DNA of 64,000 nucleotides from Ovis canadensis (GCF_042477335.2 NC_091260.1:50983001-51047000), one strand, 5' to 3'; positions 1 to 11,336 are shown, counted from the first letter of the stretch. A program made the numbers and translations. The notes: a model not told the origin generated them from the sequence alone.

Positions 1-1490
1 CATCTTGGCTCACAGTGGAAGTTTTACAATCTTTCACTTAATTTTTGTTTTAAACTCAGTATTTGTTTAAGTAGAAACTCCTCTATTATATTTTAAGTAT
101 CGTCTATTTCCTTGTTAAGGGACTTGATAGAAGGTGGTGGCTAGAACCTGTAAGCAAAAACAAAAGATGCATTTCCCAAAATGCAAATGAAGTATCACCG
201 AAATGAGAATGGGATTTATTTGGAATTTAGAATTCAGTTTACAAAAATCAATATTCCCACCTACACTTATCAATCTATTATGTAAATGTTGAGTTATTTA
301 GTTCCCATGTTTCTGCATGTCTTATGAGCAAAGATACTAACTGATCTTTGGTTTTAGTTATCTTCTCAAATGTCTGTATACCAAACAGCTTGGAAAAAAG
401 ATATAAAATCTTCTTCTAGAACAGAAGACTGCTTTGCCTGCGGGTTGATGTGTCTAAGATGTCTCCCACTGGAGTCAAGTTTTGGCAGGTTTGCTTGTTG
501 GCTGTTATAAAAGATTCAGGTTCCCTAAACTTTCCTGTGAAACAACCCATCCCCTGTGCAGGTATCACTTGGCCCTCTCCTCACTGCCGTTTGGGAATTT
601 GGGCTTAAGGAACTGATACAAATAGTCTGATACTTTTGCTGCTTGTTGTGCCATGAATATTACATCCTTTATCTCTGACCCAGGAAACTTGTGTCTTCTG
701 ACAAAATCCATGAAACTGTGACAGGCTATTTTCTTGTTTACAAAGAGGGTAAAATATCGGCTCCTTCATAGTTTTTGACAGTAAACTAGTATATGTTTAT
801 CTAGGCTGCAGCAATTTGGCCTATGCTTCTTTATTCCAACAAGATCCCAACTTCTAGAAAATGGCAGAGATGGAAGGATGGGGGAGACATGGGAGGACTC
901 GAAGTGAGTGGCTCTGGTAGGCCCATGTTCTGTGACTCCTGAGGAAGTGAAGTAATGCAAAAACACCAGGTGGTATTACAGTACTATATTTAAAAGATAT
1001 TTAAATATATATATATTTAGGGGATATTCAATCTAGAGAAGCAAAGATATTACAAGGCAAGATAGCCATACCCAACTATTTAAAGAACTTTGAAACAAAA
1101 GATAGAAATATATGGTGTAGGGGACTTGCAAGATCTAGTCATCGCTCTAGTCCCATGTAGGTGCTGTGACCCACAGGGAGTGGGTAAGGAACTGCTGCCA
1201 AGGATAAATCTCATGTGCATCTCATCAATGGCCATTCTAGAAAACCCAAATACACAAGTACAAAGGGCATAATCCTTCAACTTGGTCACAGGGCCAACGG
1301 CGGGTATCTTGGGATTGTCTCGGTGCCCCTCTGGTCTGAACATTGGAGTATCAGACTTGTTACTCCCTAGGACTTTCTTTCAGCAGGTGAGCAGTGCCTG
1401 GGAATAGGTCCCATCTCCACCACTCAGCTGGAGTAGAAATCCTTCAGCTCCCTCACCCCTTGGATTTGGTAATTTCCAGGCACATGTTCA
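1..1490. other. single-copy AT-rich DNA, no gene seen
   Basis: I see no gene, SINE or recognisable LINE here. The only low-complexity patch is an AT-rich tract near 990-1018. The short open frames on both strands show no domain or codon pattern that would support a gene. Old, unrecognised repeats cannot be excluded by eye. Confidence 0.5.
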
Positions 1491-1695
1491 GGGAATTCCC
1501 AGGGGGCTCTAGTGGTAAAGAATATGCCTGCCAATGCAAGAGACACAAGAGACATGGGTTCTGTCCGTGGGTCAGGAAGATCCCCTGGAGTAAGAAATGG
1601 CAACTCACTCCAGTATTCTTGCCTGGAGAATTTCATGGACAGAGGGGCCTGGTGAACTACGTGGGGTCGCAAAGAGTTGAACATGACTGAGGGCG
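1491..1695 (+). mobile_element. Bov-tA SINE
   Basis: A tRNA-derived head (GGTAAAGAAT followed by the GTTC-type B-box region) is joined to the BovB-derived tail (CCAGTATTCTTGCCTGGAG ... GGGGTCGCAAAGAGTT). This head-tail structure defines ruminant Bov-tA. The 3' end runs straight into a CA microsatellite at 1696. Open frames crossing it on both strands are by-products. Confidence 0.93.
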
Positions 1696-1714
1696 CACAC
1701 ACACACACACACAC
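1696..1714. repeat. (CA)n microsatellite at SINE tail
   Basis: A short uninterrupted CA tract begins exactly at the 3' end of the preceding Bov-tA, the usual place for SINE-seeded dinucleotide repeats in ruminants. Confidence 0.95.
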
Positions 1715-2894
1715 GTAGGCACGTGTTCTGACTCTTTGTTCCTGAATGGGTCTATACTTGAATTATTCACTGTTCCACTATGCACTGTTCATGCACTGCC
1801 TTTTCTTTTCTGTCTCACTTCACCTCTCTCCTTCCAGTGTTTCCTGGGGCCACTTCCTCCTAAACTGCCTTGTAGTTGAATCCTTACCTGAGAATCTGCA
1901 ACCAAATTAATTAGGTAAAGGGAAAGAGATAGAAATGGAATGAAAAATCACATTGGATGTACTGTCTCATTAAAATTGGAGCATCAAAAAGGAAGCTGAG
2001 AATCCCCTCCGTGAGGCTCTGGAATTAAACAATAATGCAGTTACTGGCAAGAAGAATGAATTCAAAAAACGTTCCTTAGGACCGAGATATGAGTCCTCTG
2101 GAGGAGAGAAATGCCCTGGAAATCATGGCGTAATGTTTGTTCAGGAACATAAAACAGATGTCTGTAAAACCCTATCAGTGAGGCCGGGAGCCCAGAGGGC
2201 TTTGATGGTTCCAGCCTTGTGCTTTATTTGCTGGCAAGCTATTTCAGACTTGCCAGAGCTCCTGGGGTTACCATAGTATTTGTAAACAAAGCTCTGCAGT
2301 CAACACACTCCGGGGTGGTACAACAATGCAAAGGGAATTTTCAGGGAGGCAGGGTGCTTTTGCTGGGAAAGCCTTGGAAAATGACATCTTGAAAAGGTCA
2401 CGAAACACAAAGCAATGGAACTGGCTGCCTTGCTGATTGAGATCATCCTCTCACTTGACCCCATTCCCTCTCTTGCTGCTCCCAGAATCCCCTTCCCTGC
2501 AGATGTTTCATGGCTCCTCCATGTAGACAGAAATTCAAAGTCATATGAGAAAATGTCCCAGGTGCTACAGGGATGTGGCCAGAGGGACAACAACCCCTGG
2601 GTTCTCTGAAAATCAAGGTCGTCGAGCCTTCTGCTGAGCAGTTCAAAACTGCCTGCTCTTCTCTCTCCTCTAAAAGATGCTAAGTCCACAAATAGGTGTC
2701 GCACACCTACAAAATGCCGGATGCTGAGGGCTATAAAGATGATGAAGATACAGTTCTTGTCCTCAGAAGATCACTGTCTGGAAGTGATGGTGGGGGCAAT
2801 GACCCCAGCACTGTGCCAGCAGAGGAGGTCAAGAGAGGAGAGAAGGGGGCTCTGGGAGCTGCTGAGTCCTATTTGAAGACAGGATGGGCTGACC
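1715..2894. other. single-copy DNA, no gene seen
   Basis: No repeat is recognised. A forkhead-type motif (GTAAACA, 2282-2288, within TTTGTAAACAAA at 2279-2290) is visible, but one short motif is weak evidence. An antisense open frame of 134 codons (2300-2704) shows no recognisable domain and overlaps another frame on the same strand, so I treat it as chance. Confidence 0.45.
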
Positions 2895-3060
2895 ATCCTA
2901 GTATTTCTTGAGCATTTTCAGCTTGCCAGGTACCATCTAAGTGCATACATGTATTAACTAATAAACAAATGCATAAGACAAGTACTATGACTATCCCCGG
3001 ATGGATTAACTGTAGTGAAATTAACTTGCTTATGGCCACAGAATCAGGATTCAATGCCTC
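2895..3060 (+). mobile_element. MIR SINE, diverged
   Basis: The order of blocks matches the MIR 3' half: TTGAGCATTTTCAGCTTGCC (for 'gcacctactatgtgcc'), a 'gtattaact' block, 'gactatcccc', then 'taacttgcttatggccacag' and 'caggattcaa'. It is strongly diverged, as expected for an old mammalian-wide SINE. Confidence 0.6.
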
Positions 3061-3164
3061 AGAGCATCATCTTAATGTCCACACAGTCCTGCAGGGAACC
3101 ATCTCTGGTAGGCTGCTCCCAGGCCAAGACTATGAGAAATGGGTGTGAATTAATGATCTTTAAT

Positions 3165-3381
3165 GGGCTTCGCTGGTAGCTTGGCTGGTAAAGAATTCAC
3201 CTGTAATGTGGAAGACCTGGGTTCAGTCCCTGGGTTGGGAAGATCCCCTGGAGGAGGGCATAGCAACCCATTTCAGTATTCTTGCCTGGAGAATTCCCAT
3301 GGACAGAGGAGCCTGGTGGGCTACAGTCCATGGGGTTGCAAAGAGCTGGGCATGACTGAGAGACTAAGCACAGCACAGCAG
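3165..3381 (+). mobile_element. Bov-tA SINE
   Basis: A full tRNA-like head (GGGCTTCGCTGG ... TGGTAAAGAATTCACCTG) and BovB-type tail ending in GACTGAGAGACTAAGCACAG. It is followed by a short CACAG-rich tail. Confidence 0.93.
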
Positions 3382-3838
3382 GTAGACCTTTAACATGTGT
3401 AACAGGTACTTCAGCAGAGTGTAGACAGTTTCCAATGCGAGATTAGAATCTAGGTTTTCCCAGGAAGAAACATCCAGAGATATTACAATTCTGATAAACA
3501 AAATACGCAGAGTTCCTATTTCAGGTAACTGCTTCTAGAACCTGTTTAAAAATCCCTCTTCTCCCAACGATGATGACTAAGGTTCAGGCAGGTACCAGAG
3601 GTTTACTCTCTAAAATACAAATGGGATAGGATCTTAAGAGTTTAAAGAGTCATGGTTTTAGTCCACTGTGCTTCTGAGAGCCAGTCATTATTTTTATTCT
3701 GAAAATGGAGAAATTTGAGGGTTTGGGAGAAGAAGAGCCTTAAACAAGACCTGGTGTGTGAGGGCTGGCCTGAGACAGAGCTGAGAAGAAGCCATTTTTC
3801 AGAAGGAAAAAATACTGAGAAAGGATAAGCATGTATTT
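3382..3838. other. single-copy DNA, no gene seen
   Basis: This is the stretch between the Bov-tA and the BovB insertion. I see no recognisable gene or repeat. Confidence 0.45.
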
Positions 3839-3849
3839 AAACCAGAATG

Positions 3850-4197
3850 CTCAAAATTCTCCAAGCCAGGCTTCAGCAATATGTGAACCATGAACTACCA
3901 GATGATCAAGCTGGTAGAAAAGGCAGAGGAACCAGAGATCAAACTGCCAACATCCGCTGGATCATGGAAAAAGCAGGAGAGTTCCAGAAAAACATCTATT
4001 TCTGCTTTATTGACTATGCCAAAGCCTTTGACTGTGTGGATCACAATAAATTGTGGAAAATTCTGAAAGAGATGGGAATACCAGACCACCTGACCTGCCT
4101 CTTGAGAAATTTGTATGCAGGTCAGGAAGCAACAGTTACAGCTGGACATGGAACAACAGACTGGTTTCAAATAGGAAAAGGAGTACATCAAGGCTGA
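3850..4197 (+). pseudogene. BovB reverse-transcriptase fragment
   Basis: About 115 codons from the N-terminal half of the RTE reverse transcriptase remain open. They include FIDYAKAFDCVDHNKLWKI, which carries the first catalytic aspartate motif, and the segment ending IGKGVHQG. The frame stops where the family normally reads a cysteine before ILSPC. The downstream YADD-containing region survives in another frame near 4305-4330. The enzyme normally copies BovB RNA at nicked chromosomal DNA. This copy cannot encode it. Confidence 0.85.
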
Positions 4198-5099
4198 ATA
4201 TTGTCACCCTGCTTATGTAACTTATTGCAGAGTACATCATGAGAAACACTGGGCTGGAAGAAGCACAAGCTGGAATCAAGATAGCTTGGAGAAATATCAA
4301 TAACCTCAGATATGCAGATGACACCACCCTTATAGCAGAAAGCTAAGAGGAACTGAAGAGCCTCTTGATGAAAGTGAAGGAGGAGAGTGAAAAAGCTGGC
4401 TTAAAGCTCAACATTCAGAAAACTAAGATCATGGCATCCGGTCCCATCATTTCATTGCAAATAGATGGGGAAACAGTGGAAACAGTGGCAGACTCTTTTG
4501 GGGGGCTCCAAAATCACTGCAGATGGTGATTGCAGTCATGAAATTAAAAGATGCTTCCTCCTTGGAAGAAAAGCTATGACCAACCTAGACAGCATATTAA
4601 AAAGCAGAGGTATTACTTTGTTAACAAAGGTCCGTATAGTCAAGGCTATGGTTTTTCCAGTAGTCATGTATGGATGTGAGAGTTGGACTATAAAGAAAGC
4701 TGAGTGGCCAAAGAATTGATGCTTTTCAACTGTGGTATTGGAGAAGACTCTTGAGAGTCCCTTGGACTGCAAGGAGATCCAACTAGTCCATCCTAAAGGA
4801 GATCAGTCCTGATTATTCCTTGGAAGGACTGATGTTGAAGCTGAAACTCCAATACTTTGGCCACCTGATGCAAAGAGCTGATTCATTTGAAAAGACCCTG
4901 ATGCTGGGAAAGATTGAAGGCTGGAAGAGAAGGTGATGACAGAGGATGGGATGGTTGGATGGCATCATGGACTCAATGGACATGAGTTTGAGTAAACTCT
5001 GGGATTTGGTGATGGACAGGGAGGCCTGGTGTGCTGCAATTCATGGGGTCGCAAAGAGTCAGACACGACTGAGCGACTGAAATGAACTGAACTGAACTG
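3850..5099 (+). mobile_element. BovB (RTE) LINE, 5'-truncated, with TSD
   Basis: This copy starts inside the reverse-transcriptase region and runs to the BovB 3' end (GACTGAGCGACTG, then repeated AACTGA units). It is flanked by an identical 11-bp direct repeat, AAACCAGAATG, at 3839-3849 and 5100-5110. I read that as its target-site duplication from target-primed reverse transcription. The coding region is dead: a TGT-to-TGA stop follows VHQG, a 1-bp deletion follows, and there is another in-frame stop after AES. Confidence 0.92.
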
Positions 5100-5110
5100 A
5101 AACCAGAATG

Positions 5111-6283
5111 AGCATTTTGATACTGAACAGATTGAGTGATTTCAGGCAAGACAAGTCTTGCTTAGAGGAAGTAGAAATAATGAGGGGAAAAAATGGCCTT
5201 CTAACAGGTAGGTGATGAATATGATTTGCGGGCTTCAAGTTCAACAAGGAGTCCTGGGCTAGGATGAAAAAGGGTCTGCTCCTTCAAGACCAAGATGGGA
5301 CAAAAGGAACGACCTCAGCCTTGGTCAGAAGCAGGGAAGTCAGCAGTGCTGGCCAGTGGGGCAGTAGCTTTGAGGGTCAGGATCTTCAGCAGGGGCCTGT
5401 GACCTGGCAGAAAGAAGGAAGATGGGGAGTGCCCGGATAGAGCTGTTTTAAAACGTTCTTTAAACTGAAGCCAATCCACTGAGTAATGTGCATGGCGGAA
5501 TGGTTCTCCCTGTGAAATTCCCCACACTGCAGCCATTTATTTGGGATCTTGAGCAGACAGTATGCACTGGTCTTAAAAAGGCCAGATCCAGAGGGGAGAG
5601 AAGGAGAGGAAAATTAGCCCTCGATATGCTCATCAAGGGGGACTCCATTCTAAATACCTTACTTCCCTTCTTTCATCTTCTAAAAAAGTAACACATATAT
5701 ATAATTTAAAGAGTCAAGAGGCATATATAATTTGTTAGAAAAGCAGAAAATTGTATAACATGACTGAATCAGGAGGGGATTTGGGGAGATCTGACTCTAA
5801 AATATAGACTTTCACCCAATCCTGATTTCAACTACCCTATTTGGCCCTGATTTCTGGAGGTGCCTTTTGCTATTCATTTCTAAATTTTGTAAGGTTTTCT
5901 TGGTGCAAATGAAACTGGTTCTCAGCTTTCTGGCTTAGGGAATACATTCAAGTATTTTCTATTTTCTGAAATTTTGCTGAGTGCCTCCTCTCATGGACTA
6001 CCTGCCTTTTAGATTTATGGTTTAAGAAAATAGTCTCTTTATTGGCATTTTTAGTAGTGTTTTGGGAGGGAAAGAAAGTAGATGGCTGTGTTCAGTCTGG
6101 TCTGTGGATTTTTACCAGAAGTCATCTTTCTCCGTTAAAAAAAAATTTCTTTTTAGTTGGTGACAATGACGATAGTGGGAGCCAATATAAGTGGGATATG
6201 TGTGTTCAGTTGAGAGTCTCTCTAGCTGGTCAGTCAGTCTGTCCATCTGTATCTTAGGAAGGGCCAGATCCCCATGCTTAGGA
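5111..6283. other. single-copy DNA, no gene seen
   Basis: I recognise no gene or young repeat. A CATATATAATTT-type motif occurs twice around 5694-5730. The open frames here are short and unsupported. Confidence 0.4.
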
Positions 6284-6540
6284 ATTCTTGTCTATGTTAG
6301 TCACAACCAACATTAAACATGCCAACATTCACATTATAGGGGTCATAGAAGAAGGAGAAAAAAAAGAAAGAGCCTGAGAAAATATCTGAAGAGATAATAA
6401 CTGAAAACATCCCTAATCTGGGAAAGAAAACAGTCATCCAAGTCCAGGAAGTGTAGAGAATCCCTTACAAGGTAAACCCAAGCAGAAACACATATTAATC
6501 CAACCGACAGAAATGAAAGACAAAGAGAATATATGTTAGT
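6284..6540 (+). mobile_element. L1-related LINE fragment
   Basis: The blocks 'acattcacattataggggtc', 'gagaaaatatctgaagagat', 'caagtccaggaagtgtagag' and 'acacatattaatccaacc' resemble a stretch found in many mammalian L1 elements. Identification is from remembered consensus text only, so the subfamily is unassigned. Confidence 0.5.
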
Positions 6541-7667
6541 TACAAGTTTTAGTTGATCTTGGTTTATAAGGAGATATTAATGCAGAGGGGAAGTAGGAAT
6601 GCAGAAATAAGATTATTTCATCATCTTTCAGGAGCAAATAGTTACTTCCCAGCCCCTCCTATATTTTGAAGGAAGCTTTTACCTACTGCGTTCTGAATCC
6701 ATAGCTTAAAATTCTTATAATCACAGGTGCAAGCCACAGGACCTCCAGGATGCAGAGTAACAGGGGTAAAGCTCTCCACTGGGTAGATGCATCCATCTCA
6801 GGGTAGAGGCCCAATAACAGCTTCCCCACCCTGAAAAATTGACTCTCACTTAGGGAAAAAGCCAATGAGAAGTGACAAGAATTAGCAGCTTTCTCTTCAA
6901 TACATGGGAAAAGGCAGAAATTCTAGTTTGTGTGTTAACAGGAACTCAGGAAAAGAAGAAAAATACTCCTCCCCTTCACATTTTCTACTACCAGTGACTC
7001 TTTGTTTGGGGATACTAACACATTCAAGCAAGGACTACATCCTCATTCACAGCGGAACCTGAGTGCTGAGTCTGCGGACTCTGTGAACTTGGGATCCAAG
7101 ATGGCAGCAGGAAGGCTGTTGAAAGTATGGCTGCTACAGGAAAACCCACCTCTCTTCCCAGTGTCAACAGTTGGTGGGCCCTTGAACACACCAAAGTTCC
7201 AGGGCAAGAGTGCTGTTCTCAGGGTCAATGGCTCATGTGAGCTGACTCACAGGTTAAAGGGAGTGGAGTCTGATGAAGCATCTCTGAGGATGCAGCTTCT
7301 CTGGATGTTTGTCTCAGCACCTCACACCATGCTCCACTTTACAACTTTCTCCGCCAAGACTTGGAATAACTCAAGACTGTCCCTTCTCAAAATTAGTCAG
7401 TTCTCCTCAACAGCAACCAGCAAGTTCAAGCAAGAGTGTTCTGTTCAGTCTTGGGAGCTGGAACTAGCATTACCTAGGACTTATTCCATTCCCAGAGTCA
7501 TCCCAGAGGTTTTGGGCAGCATTTCCTATGGAGTAGCAGGCTTGGCAATCAAATGAGGATACTAGTTAAAACTGAACATCCCAGAGCTCATCCCAGATAA
7601 CCCAAATTAATAATTTCTTGAGTTTTAGAGCAGGCATCCCTGGCCAACTTCACTTTCAAAAAGCAAG
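6541..7667. other. single-copy DNA with one long open frame
   Basis: I recognise no repeat. The open frame at 7101-7556 is listed separately. The rest appears to be ordinary noncoding sequence. Confidence 0.4.
7101..7556 (+). other. uncharacterised 151-codon open frame, probably chance
   Basis: The frame runs from an ATG in a favourable Kozak setting (AAGATGG) to a TGA. Upstream in-frame sequence is open back to about 7002 but has no ATG. The predicted protein is serine-rich, with no membrane segment, signal peptide or domain I recognise. In 64 kb of non-coding DNA a frame of this size is not very surprising, and I see no promoter, polyadenylation signal or splice context nearby. It could be a lineage-specific exon or transcript ORF, but that is speculation. 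Confidence 0.12.
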
Positions 7668-8187
7668 TTTCTCCCCTCCTGTACTGTTGGTGGGAATGTA
7701 ATTTGATGCAGCCACTATGGAAAACAGTATGGAGGTTCCTTAAAAAATTAGAGTTACCGTATGATCCAGCAATCCCACTGCTGGGCATATATCTGGAAAA
7801 GATGAAAACTCTAATTTGACAAGACACATGCACCCCAATTTTATAGCAGCTCTATTTACAATAGCCAAGACATGGAAGTAATCTAAATATCCATTGACAG
7901 ATGAATGTGGTACATATATACAAAGGAGCATTACTCACCCATAATAAGGAATGAAACATTTTCATCTGAAGCAAAATGGATGGACCCAGAGGTTATCATA
8001 CTAAGTGAAGTAAGTCAGACAGAGAAAGACAAATATCATGATATCACTTACATGTAGAATCATTAATACAAAATGAACTTATTTACAAAACAGAAACAGA
8101 CTCACAGACATAGAAAACAAACTTATGGTTACCACATGGAAGTTGCGGGGAGGGATAAATTAGGAATTTGAGATTAGTGGATACATA

Positions 8188-8368
8188 CCAGGTGGTAGAG
8201 TGGTAAAGAATCCATCTGCCAATGTAGGAGACGTGAGTTCTATCCCTGAGTCAGGAAGATCCCCTGAAGAAGGAACTGGCAACCTGCTTCAGTATTCTTG
8301 CCTAAAAGATTCGATGAATAGAGGAGTCTGGCAGGGTCCATGGGGTCTCAGAAAATCAGAGACGACTG
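8188..8368 (+). mobile_element. Bov-tA SINE inside L1
   Basis: The tRNA-like head (GGTAAAGAATCCATCTGCC) and the BovB-type tail (CAGTATTCTTGCC ... GACGACTGAACAC) are both clear. It sits within the L1 3' UTR, so it is younger than that L1. Its tail expands into the CA repeat that follows. Confidence 0.88.
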
Positions 8369-8412
8369 AACACACACACACACACACACGCACACACACA
8401 TACACACACACA
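8369..8412. repeat. (CA)n microsatellite, interrupted
   Basis: A 44-bp CA tract with single G and T interruptions, seeded at the 3' tail of the Bov-tA. It is a likely polymorphic locus. Confidence 0.95.
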
Positions 8413-8536
8413 TTTATAAAATAGGTAAAAAGCAAGGATTTATATTCAATATCTTGTAGTAACCTATAATGGAAGAATCTGAATAAGTATATATATATTA
8501 TATATATTGTGTGTAATATATATATTATATATTATA

Positions 8537-9034
8537 ATGTTGTTCAGTCATCCAGTCATGTCCTACTCTTTGAGCATGGACTGCAGCATGCCAGGCCTCC
8601 CTGTCCCTCACCATCTCCTGGAGTTTGCCCCTCATTGTATTGGTGATGCTATCCAGCCACCTCATCCTCTGACGTCTTCTCCTTCTGCCCTCAATCTTTC
8701 CCGGCATCAGGGACTTTTCCAGTGAGTCGTCTGTTCACATCAGGTGACCAAAATACTGGTGCTTCAGCTTCAGCATCCGTCCTTCCAGTGAATAGTCAGG
8801 GTTGATCTCCCTTAAGATTGACTGGTTTGATCTCTTTGCTGTCCAAGGGACTCTCAGGAGTCTTCTCCAGCACCATAGTTCGAAGGCATCAATCTTTGGC
8901 ATTCTGCCTTCTTTACCATCCAGCTCTCACAACCATACATGACCACTGGGAAGACCATAGCCTTGACCATAAAGACCTTCATTGACAGAGTAGTGTCTCT
9001 GCTTTTCAACACACTAACTAGGTTTGTCATCACT
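8537..9034 (-). mobile_element. BovB 3' fragment inside L1
   Basis: The reverse complement reads as the BovB C-terminal coding region and tail; antisense peptide pieces include VMYGCESW. The 12-mer TTATATATTATA occurs on both sides (8525-8536 and 9035-9046) and may be the TSD. The context is AT-repeat, so this is less certain than the other TSDs. The copy is severely 5'-truncated, at about 0.5 kb. Confidence 0.88.
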
Positions 9035-9299
9035 TTATATATTATATACATCTCTGAATCACTAGCTGTACACCTGAAGGTAACACAATGTTGTAAGTCA
9101 ATAGTACTTCAATTTAGAAAAAGGCTCTCAGTTAGTTCTTATACATATTAAGTATTTGAAAACTTTCGGGGCAGTTTCCCAACTTGCAGATGATAAGATC
9201 CACCTACTTTCTAGGCTTTTCCCCCTAAGATTTGATTCAGAGCATCTGAGATGGAGTGTGGGAATTTGTATTAATATTTTCAGCAGGCACCCCAGGTGA

Positions 9300-9517
9300 G
9301 GGCCTTCCTGGTGGCTCAGTGGTAAAGAATCCACCTGCCAATGCAGGAGACCCAGGTTCCATCCCTGGGGTGGGAAGATCCCCTGGAGAACGGAAAGGCT
9401 ACCCACTCCAGTTTTCTTGCCTGGAGAATCTCATGGACAGAGGAGCCTGGCGGCCTATAGTCCGTGGGGTCGCAAAGAGTCAGACGCGACTGAGCGACTA
9501 AAACAGCAGCAACAGTA
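9300..9517 (+). mobile_element. Bov-tA SINE
   Basis: A well-preserved copy with head GGTGGCTCAGTGGTAAAGAA, mid region 'gggaagatcccctggagaa', and tail GGGGTCGCAAAGAGTCAGAC ending ACTGAGCGACTAAAACAG followed by an AGCAAC tail. Its low divergence suggests a young insertion. Confidence 0.95.
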
Positions 9518-9559
9518 GGAGATCCTTAACCCGAGGCTATGGAACATGTGATTACTGAA

Positions 9560-9720
9560 GGGCTGGCCCAGGGCTTCTCCATCTGGTTTCCCTCAGAATT
9601 ACCTGAGGAGTTTAAATAAGTACGTACACCTAGTCCACTTGTGATGACTTCAATTTAGTTGGTTCTTTCCCAGATAATTATAATTACTATGCAGACATCT
9701 GAACTAGAAGTCCCACCCAT
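9560..9720. mobile_element. MER5-like hAT DNA element, diverged
   Basis: The blocks 'cagggcttctccatctggtt', 'cagaattacctgaggagttt' and 'cttcaatttagttggt' follow the order of the MER5A/Charlie-type consensus ('agaatcacctggggagc ... gatttaattggtct'). The match is old and partial. Confidence 0.4.
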
Positions 9721-9944
9721 GCCTTACTTCAAATGGGTCTGATTCCCAAGGATTGGAGAGGATAGTTTTGACTGCTGAGCAGAAAGTATTTGGAAAGATC
9801 CTCTTTTCTCTTCTGGAGGAGGAATCCGCTTGAGAAACAATGATGGCAGCTTCGAGTCAATTTACAATTGCCATAGCACTTTTGATTTGATTAGATTGTC
9901 ACAGTGTGGGGTTGTGATGTGGAGTGTTCATACGTTCACTGCCT

Positions 9945-10035
9945 TAAGGGTGAAGAGCTTGAGGCTCAGAGAGGCTCAGAGAGGCTCAGAAACCTGCCCA
10001 AGGTCCCACAGCCTGTCTGTGGGTATGTATGGGAG
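9945..10035 (+). mobile_element. MIR fragment with internal 10-bp triplication
   Basis: The core 'aacctgcccaaggtcccaca' is typical MIR. Immediately upstream GAGGCTCAGA is repeated three times without mismatch (9961-9990), replacing the usual single 'gaggctcagagag' block. Confidence 0.6.
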
Positions 10036-11336
10036 TAGCTTTTTGTCTCTGGTCCATTTACACAAGCATATGTAAGCAAGAAAATGAATAAAGAAAGGAG
10101 CTTTTGCCCAAGGGATTGGGGAGCACTGTTGCGGGTCTCAAGCTAGGGCTTGGAGAGGAAGGAGGAGGAAACAGTTCTGATGCTAATTTATTTGTTCCTG
10201 CTGCTGCTGAGAGCCTGGAGTTGGATGCTTCCTTTGCAGTCTCCAGGATGAACATGACCTAAACCAGACTACACTCGGCTGCAGCCAGATGGAGGCCACA
10301 CTTTGCAGCCCTTGACTGAGGACAGGGTGAGTTGGGGCCACACAGCACATTTTCCTCTGTACGAAGCCGGCTGGCCTTTGGGAGACTGATCCTTGACTTC
10401 ATGAGCGCGGCCAAGCGGACCCAACCACTCAGACCATAACAACAGTGACATAATAACCACTGACAGTTCACAACTTCTCCCAGGCTCCGGAAGTGGGGAA
10501 GCTCTCAGAGAGGGGAATTCTTTTCCCTGTGGCCCTTCACCAGAGCCCACACCAAAGGACTGCTAGGCTAGGACTTACTGTATGGCAACAGGGACCCTGA
10601 GGCCTAACTGGGGCCTAACTGAGATGGACTGAGGGACCAGGAAACCATCTTATCTGCATGATGGGGGCTGGGTGGCATGGCCCCTACCTTGGACTCACAT
10701 TCATAGGAGAATAGCCCTAGCCATCCCGGCCAGGGAGGTCCTTGGGAGAAGCAGAAGGTGCAGAGAGGAGTAATGGGGTCCTCAGCACCTTTTACCAGGC
10801 CCAGGCTTGGCATCCACATACTCTTTGCTTGCTGTTGTAACGAAGGAGAAAACGAGTGAGGGGCAACGTGTGAGTGGAGCCGGGGCGTGATCCAAGTGTG
10901 GCCGGCTCCCTGGAAGGCTTGATTGTATTGGCCTGCATTTCTTTGGCTGCCAGCTTATTTGGATCCAGAAATGGCATGGAACTGCTGGCACTGGAAGTCT
11001 CTTTACCACACACTGGGAAATAATCCCAAACAGTCAGAGCAAGCCACGGGGCTGAGGTTTGCTAGGTATGCGGGTGGAGGGAGCAGAAAGGATCAAAGCA
11101 GTGAAAGAATTCCCAGTCAGGAGGAGACAATATATGCTTTCTAATCTCTTTCGTCATCGTGAAGTTGCCCCTGCCCCTCCCAAGTGAGCGGGCCCTGGGA
11201 GGAGGAGTGAATGAAGGTGGAAGGGAGGGAGAGAAGATGGGAGGGTAGAAACAAACTTTAGTAAGGAAAGGGACCCTGGGGACAGACAGAGAGGGATGCA
11301 GCTCAGCTTTCATGCTTCTGGGATGTGCATCCATGT
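10036..11336. other. GC-richer single-copy DNA, no gene seen
   Basis: No recognisable repeat occurs for 1.3 kb. CpGs cluster around 10370-10420 and 10840-10900. Several overlapping open frames exist on the minus strand, none with a domain I recognise. This could be regulatory or weakly conserved sequence, but the window alone cannot show it. Confidence 0.35.

Larger units (their letters stand above)
7668..9125 (+). mobile_element. L1 3' end, split by two younger insertions
   Basis: The L1 ORF2 C-terminal and 3' UTR sequence begins at 'ctgtactgttggtgggaatg' and includes 'gatccagcaatcccactgct' and 'aaatggatggacccagag'. It is interrupted at about 8187 by a Bov-tA plus CA repeat and at about 8537 by an antisense BovB. 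It then resumes at 9047 with the L1 terminus ('ctgtacacctgaaggtaaca' and 'caatgttgtaagtcaa'). The three pieces join in the correct consensus order, so this is one L1 with later insertions. Confidence 0.85.

Noticed and set aside
2279..2290. Forkhead-type motif as a regulatory element
   Set aside because: A single 7-bp core occurs by chance many times in 64 kb. It is only mentioned under the interval.
2300..2704. 134-codon minus-strand open frame
   Set aside because: No recognisable domain, start context or exon signals. A frame of this length is expected by chance in 64 kb.
9300..9380. A-box/B-box-like promoter in tRNA-derived SINE heads, as here and in the other Bov-tA and CHR-like copies
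   Set aside because: These are standard internal Pol III promoter relics of SINEs. Nothing shows activity of an individual copy, so I did not list separate promoters.
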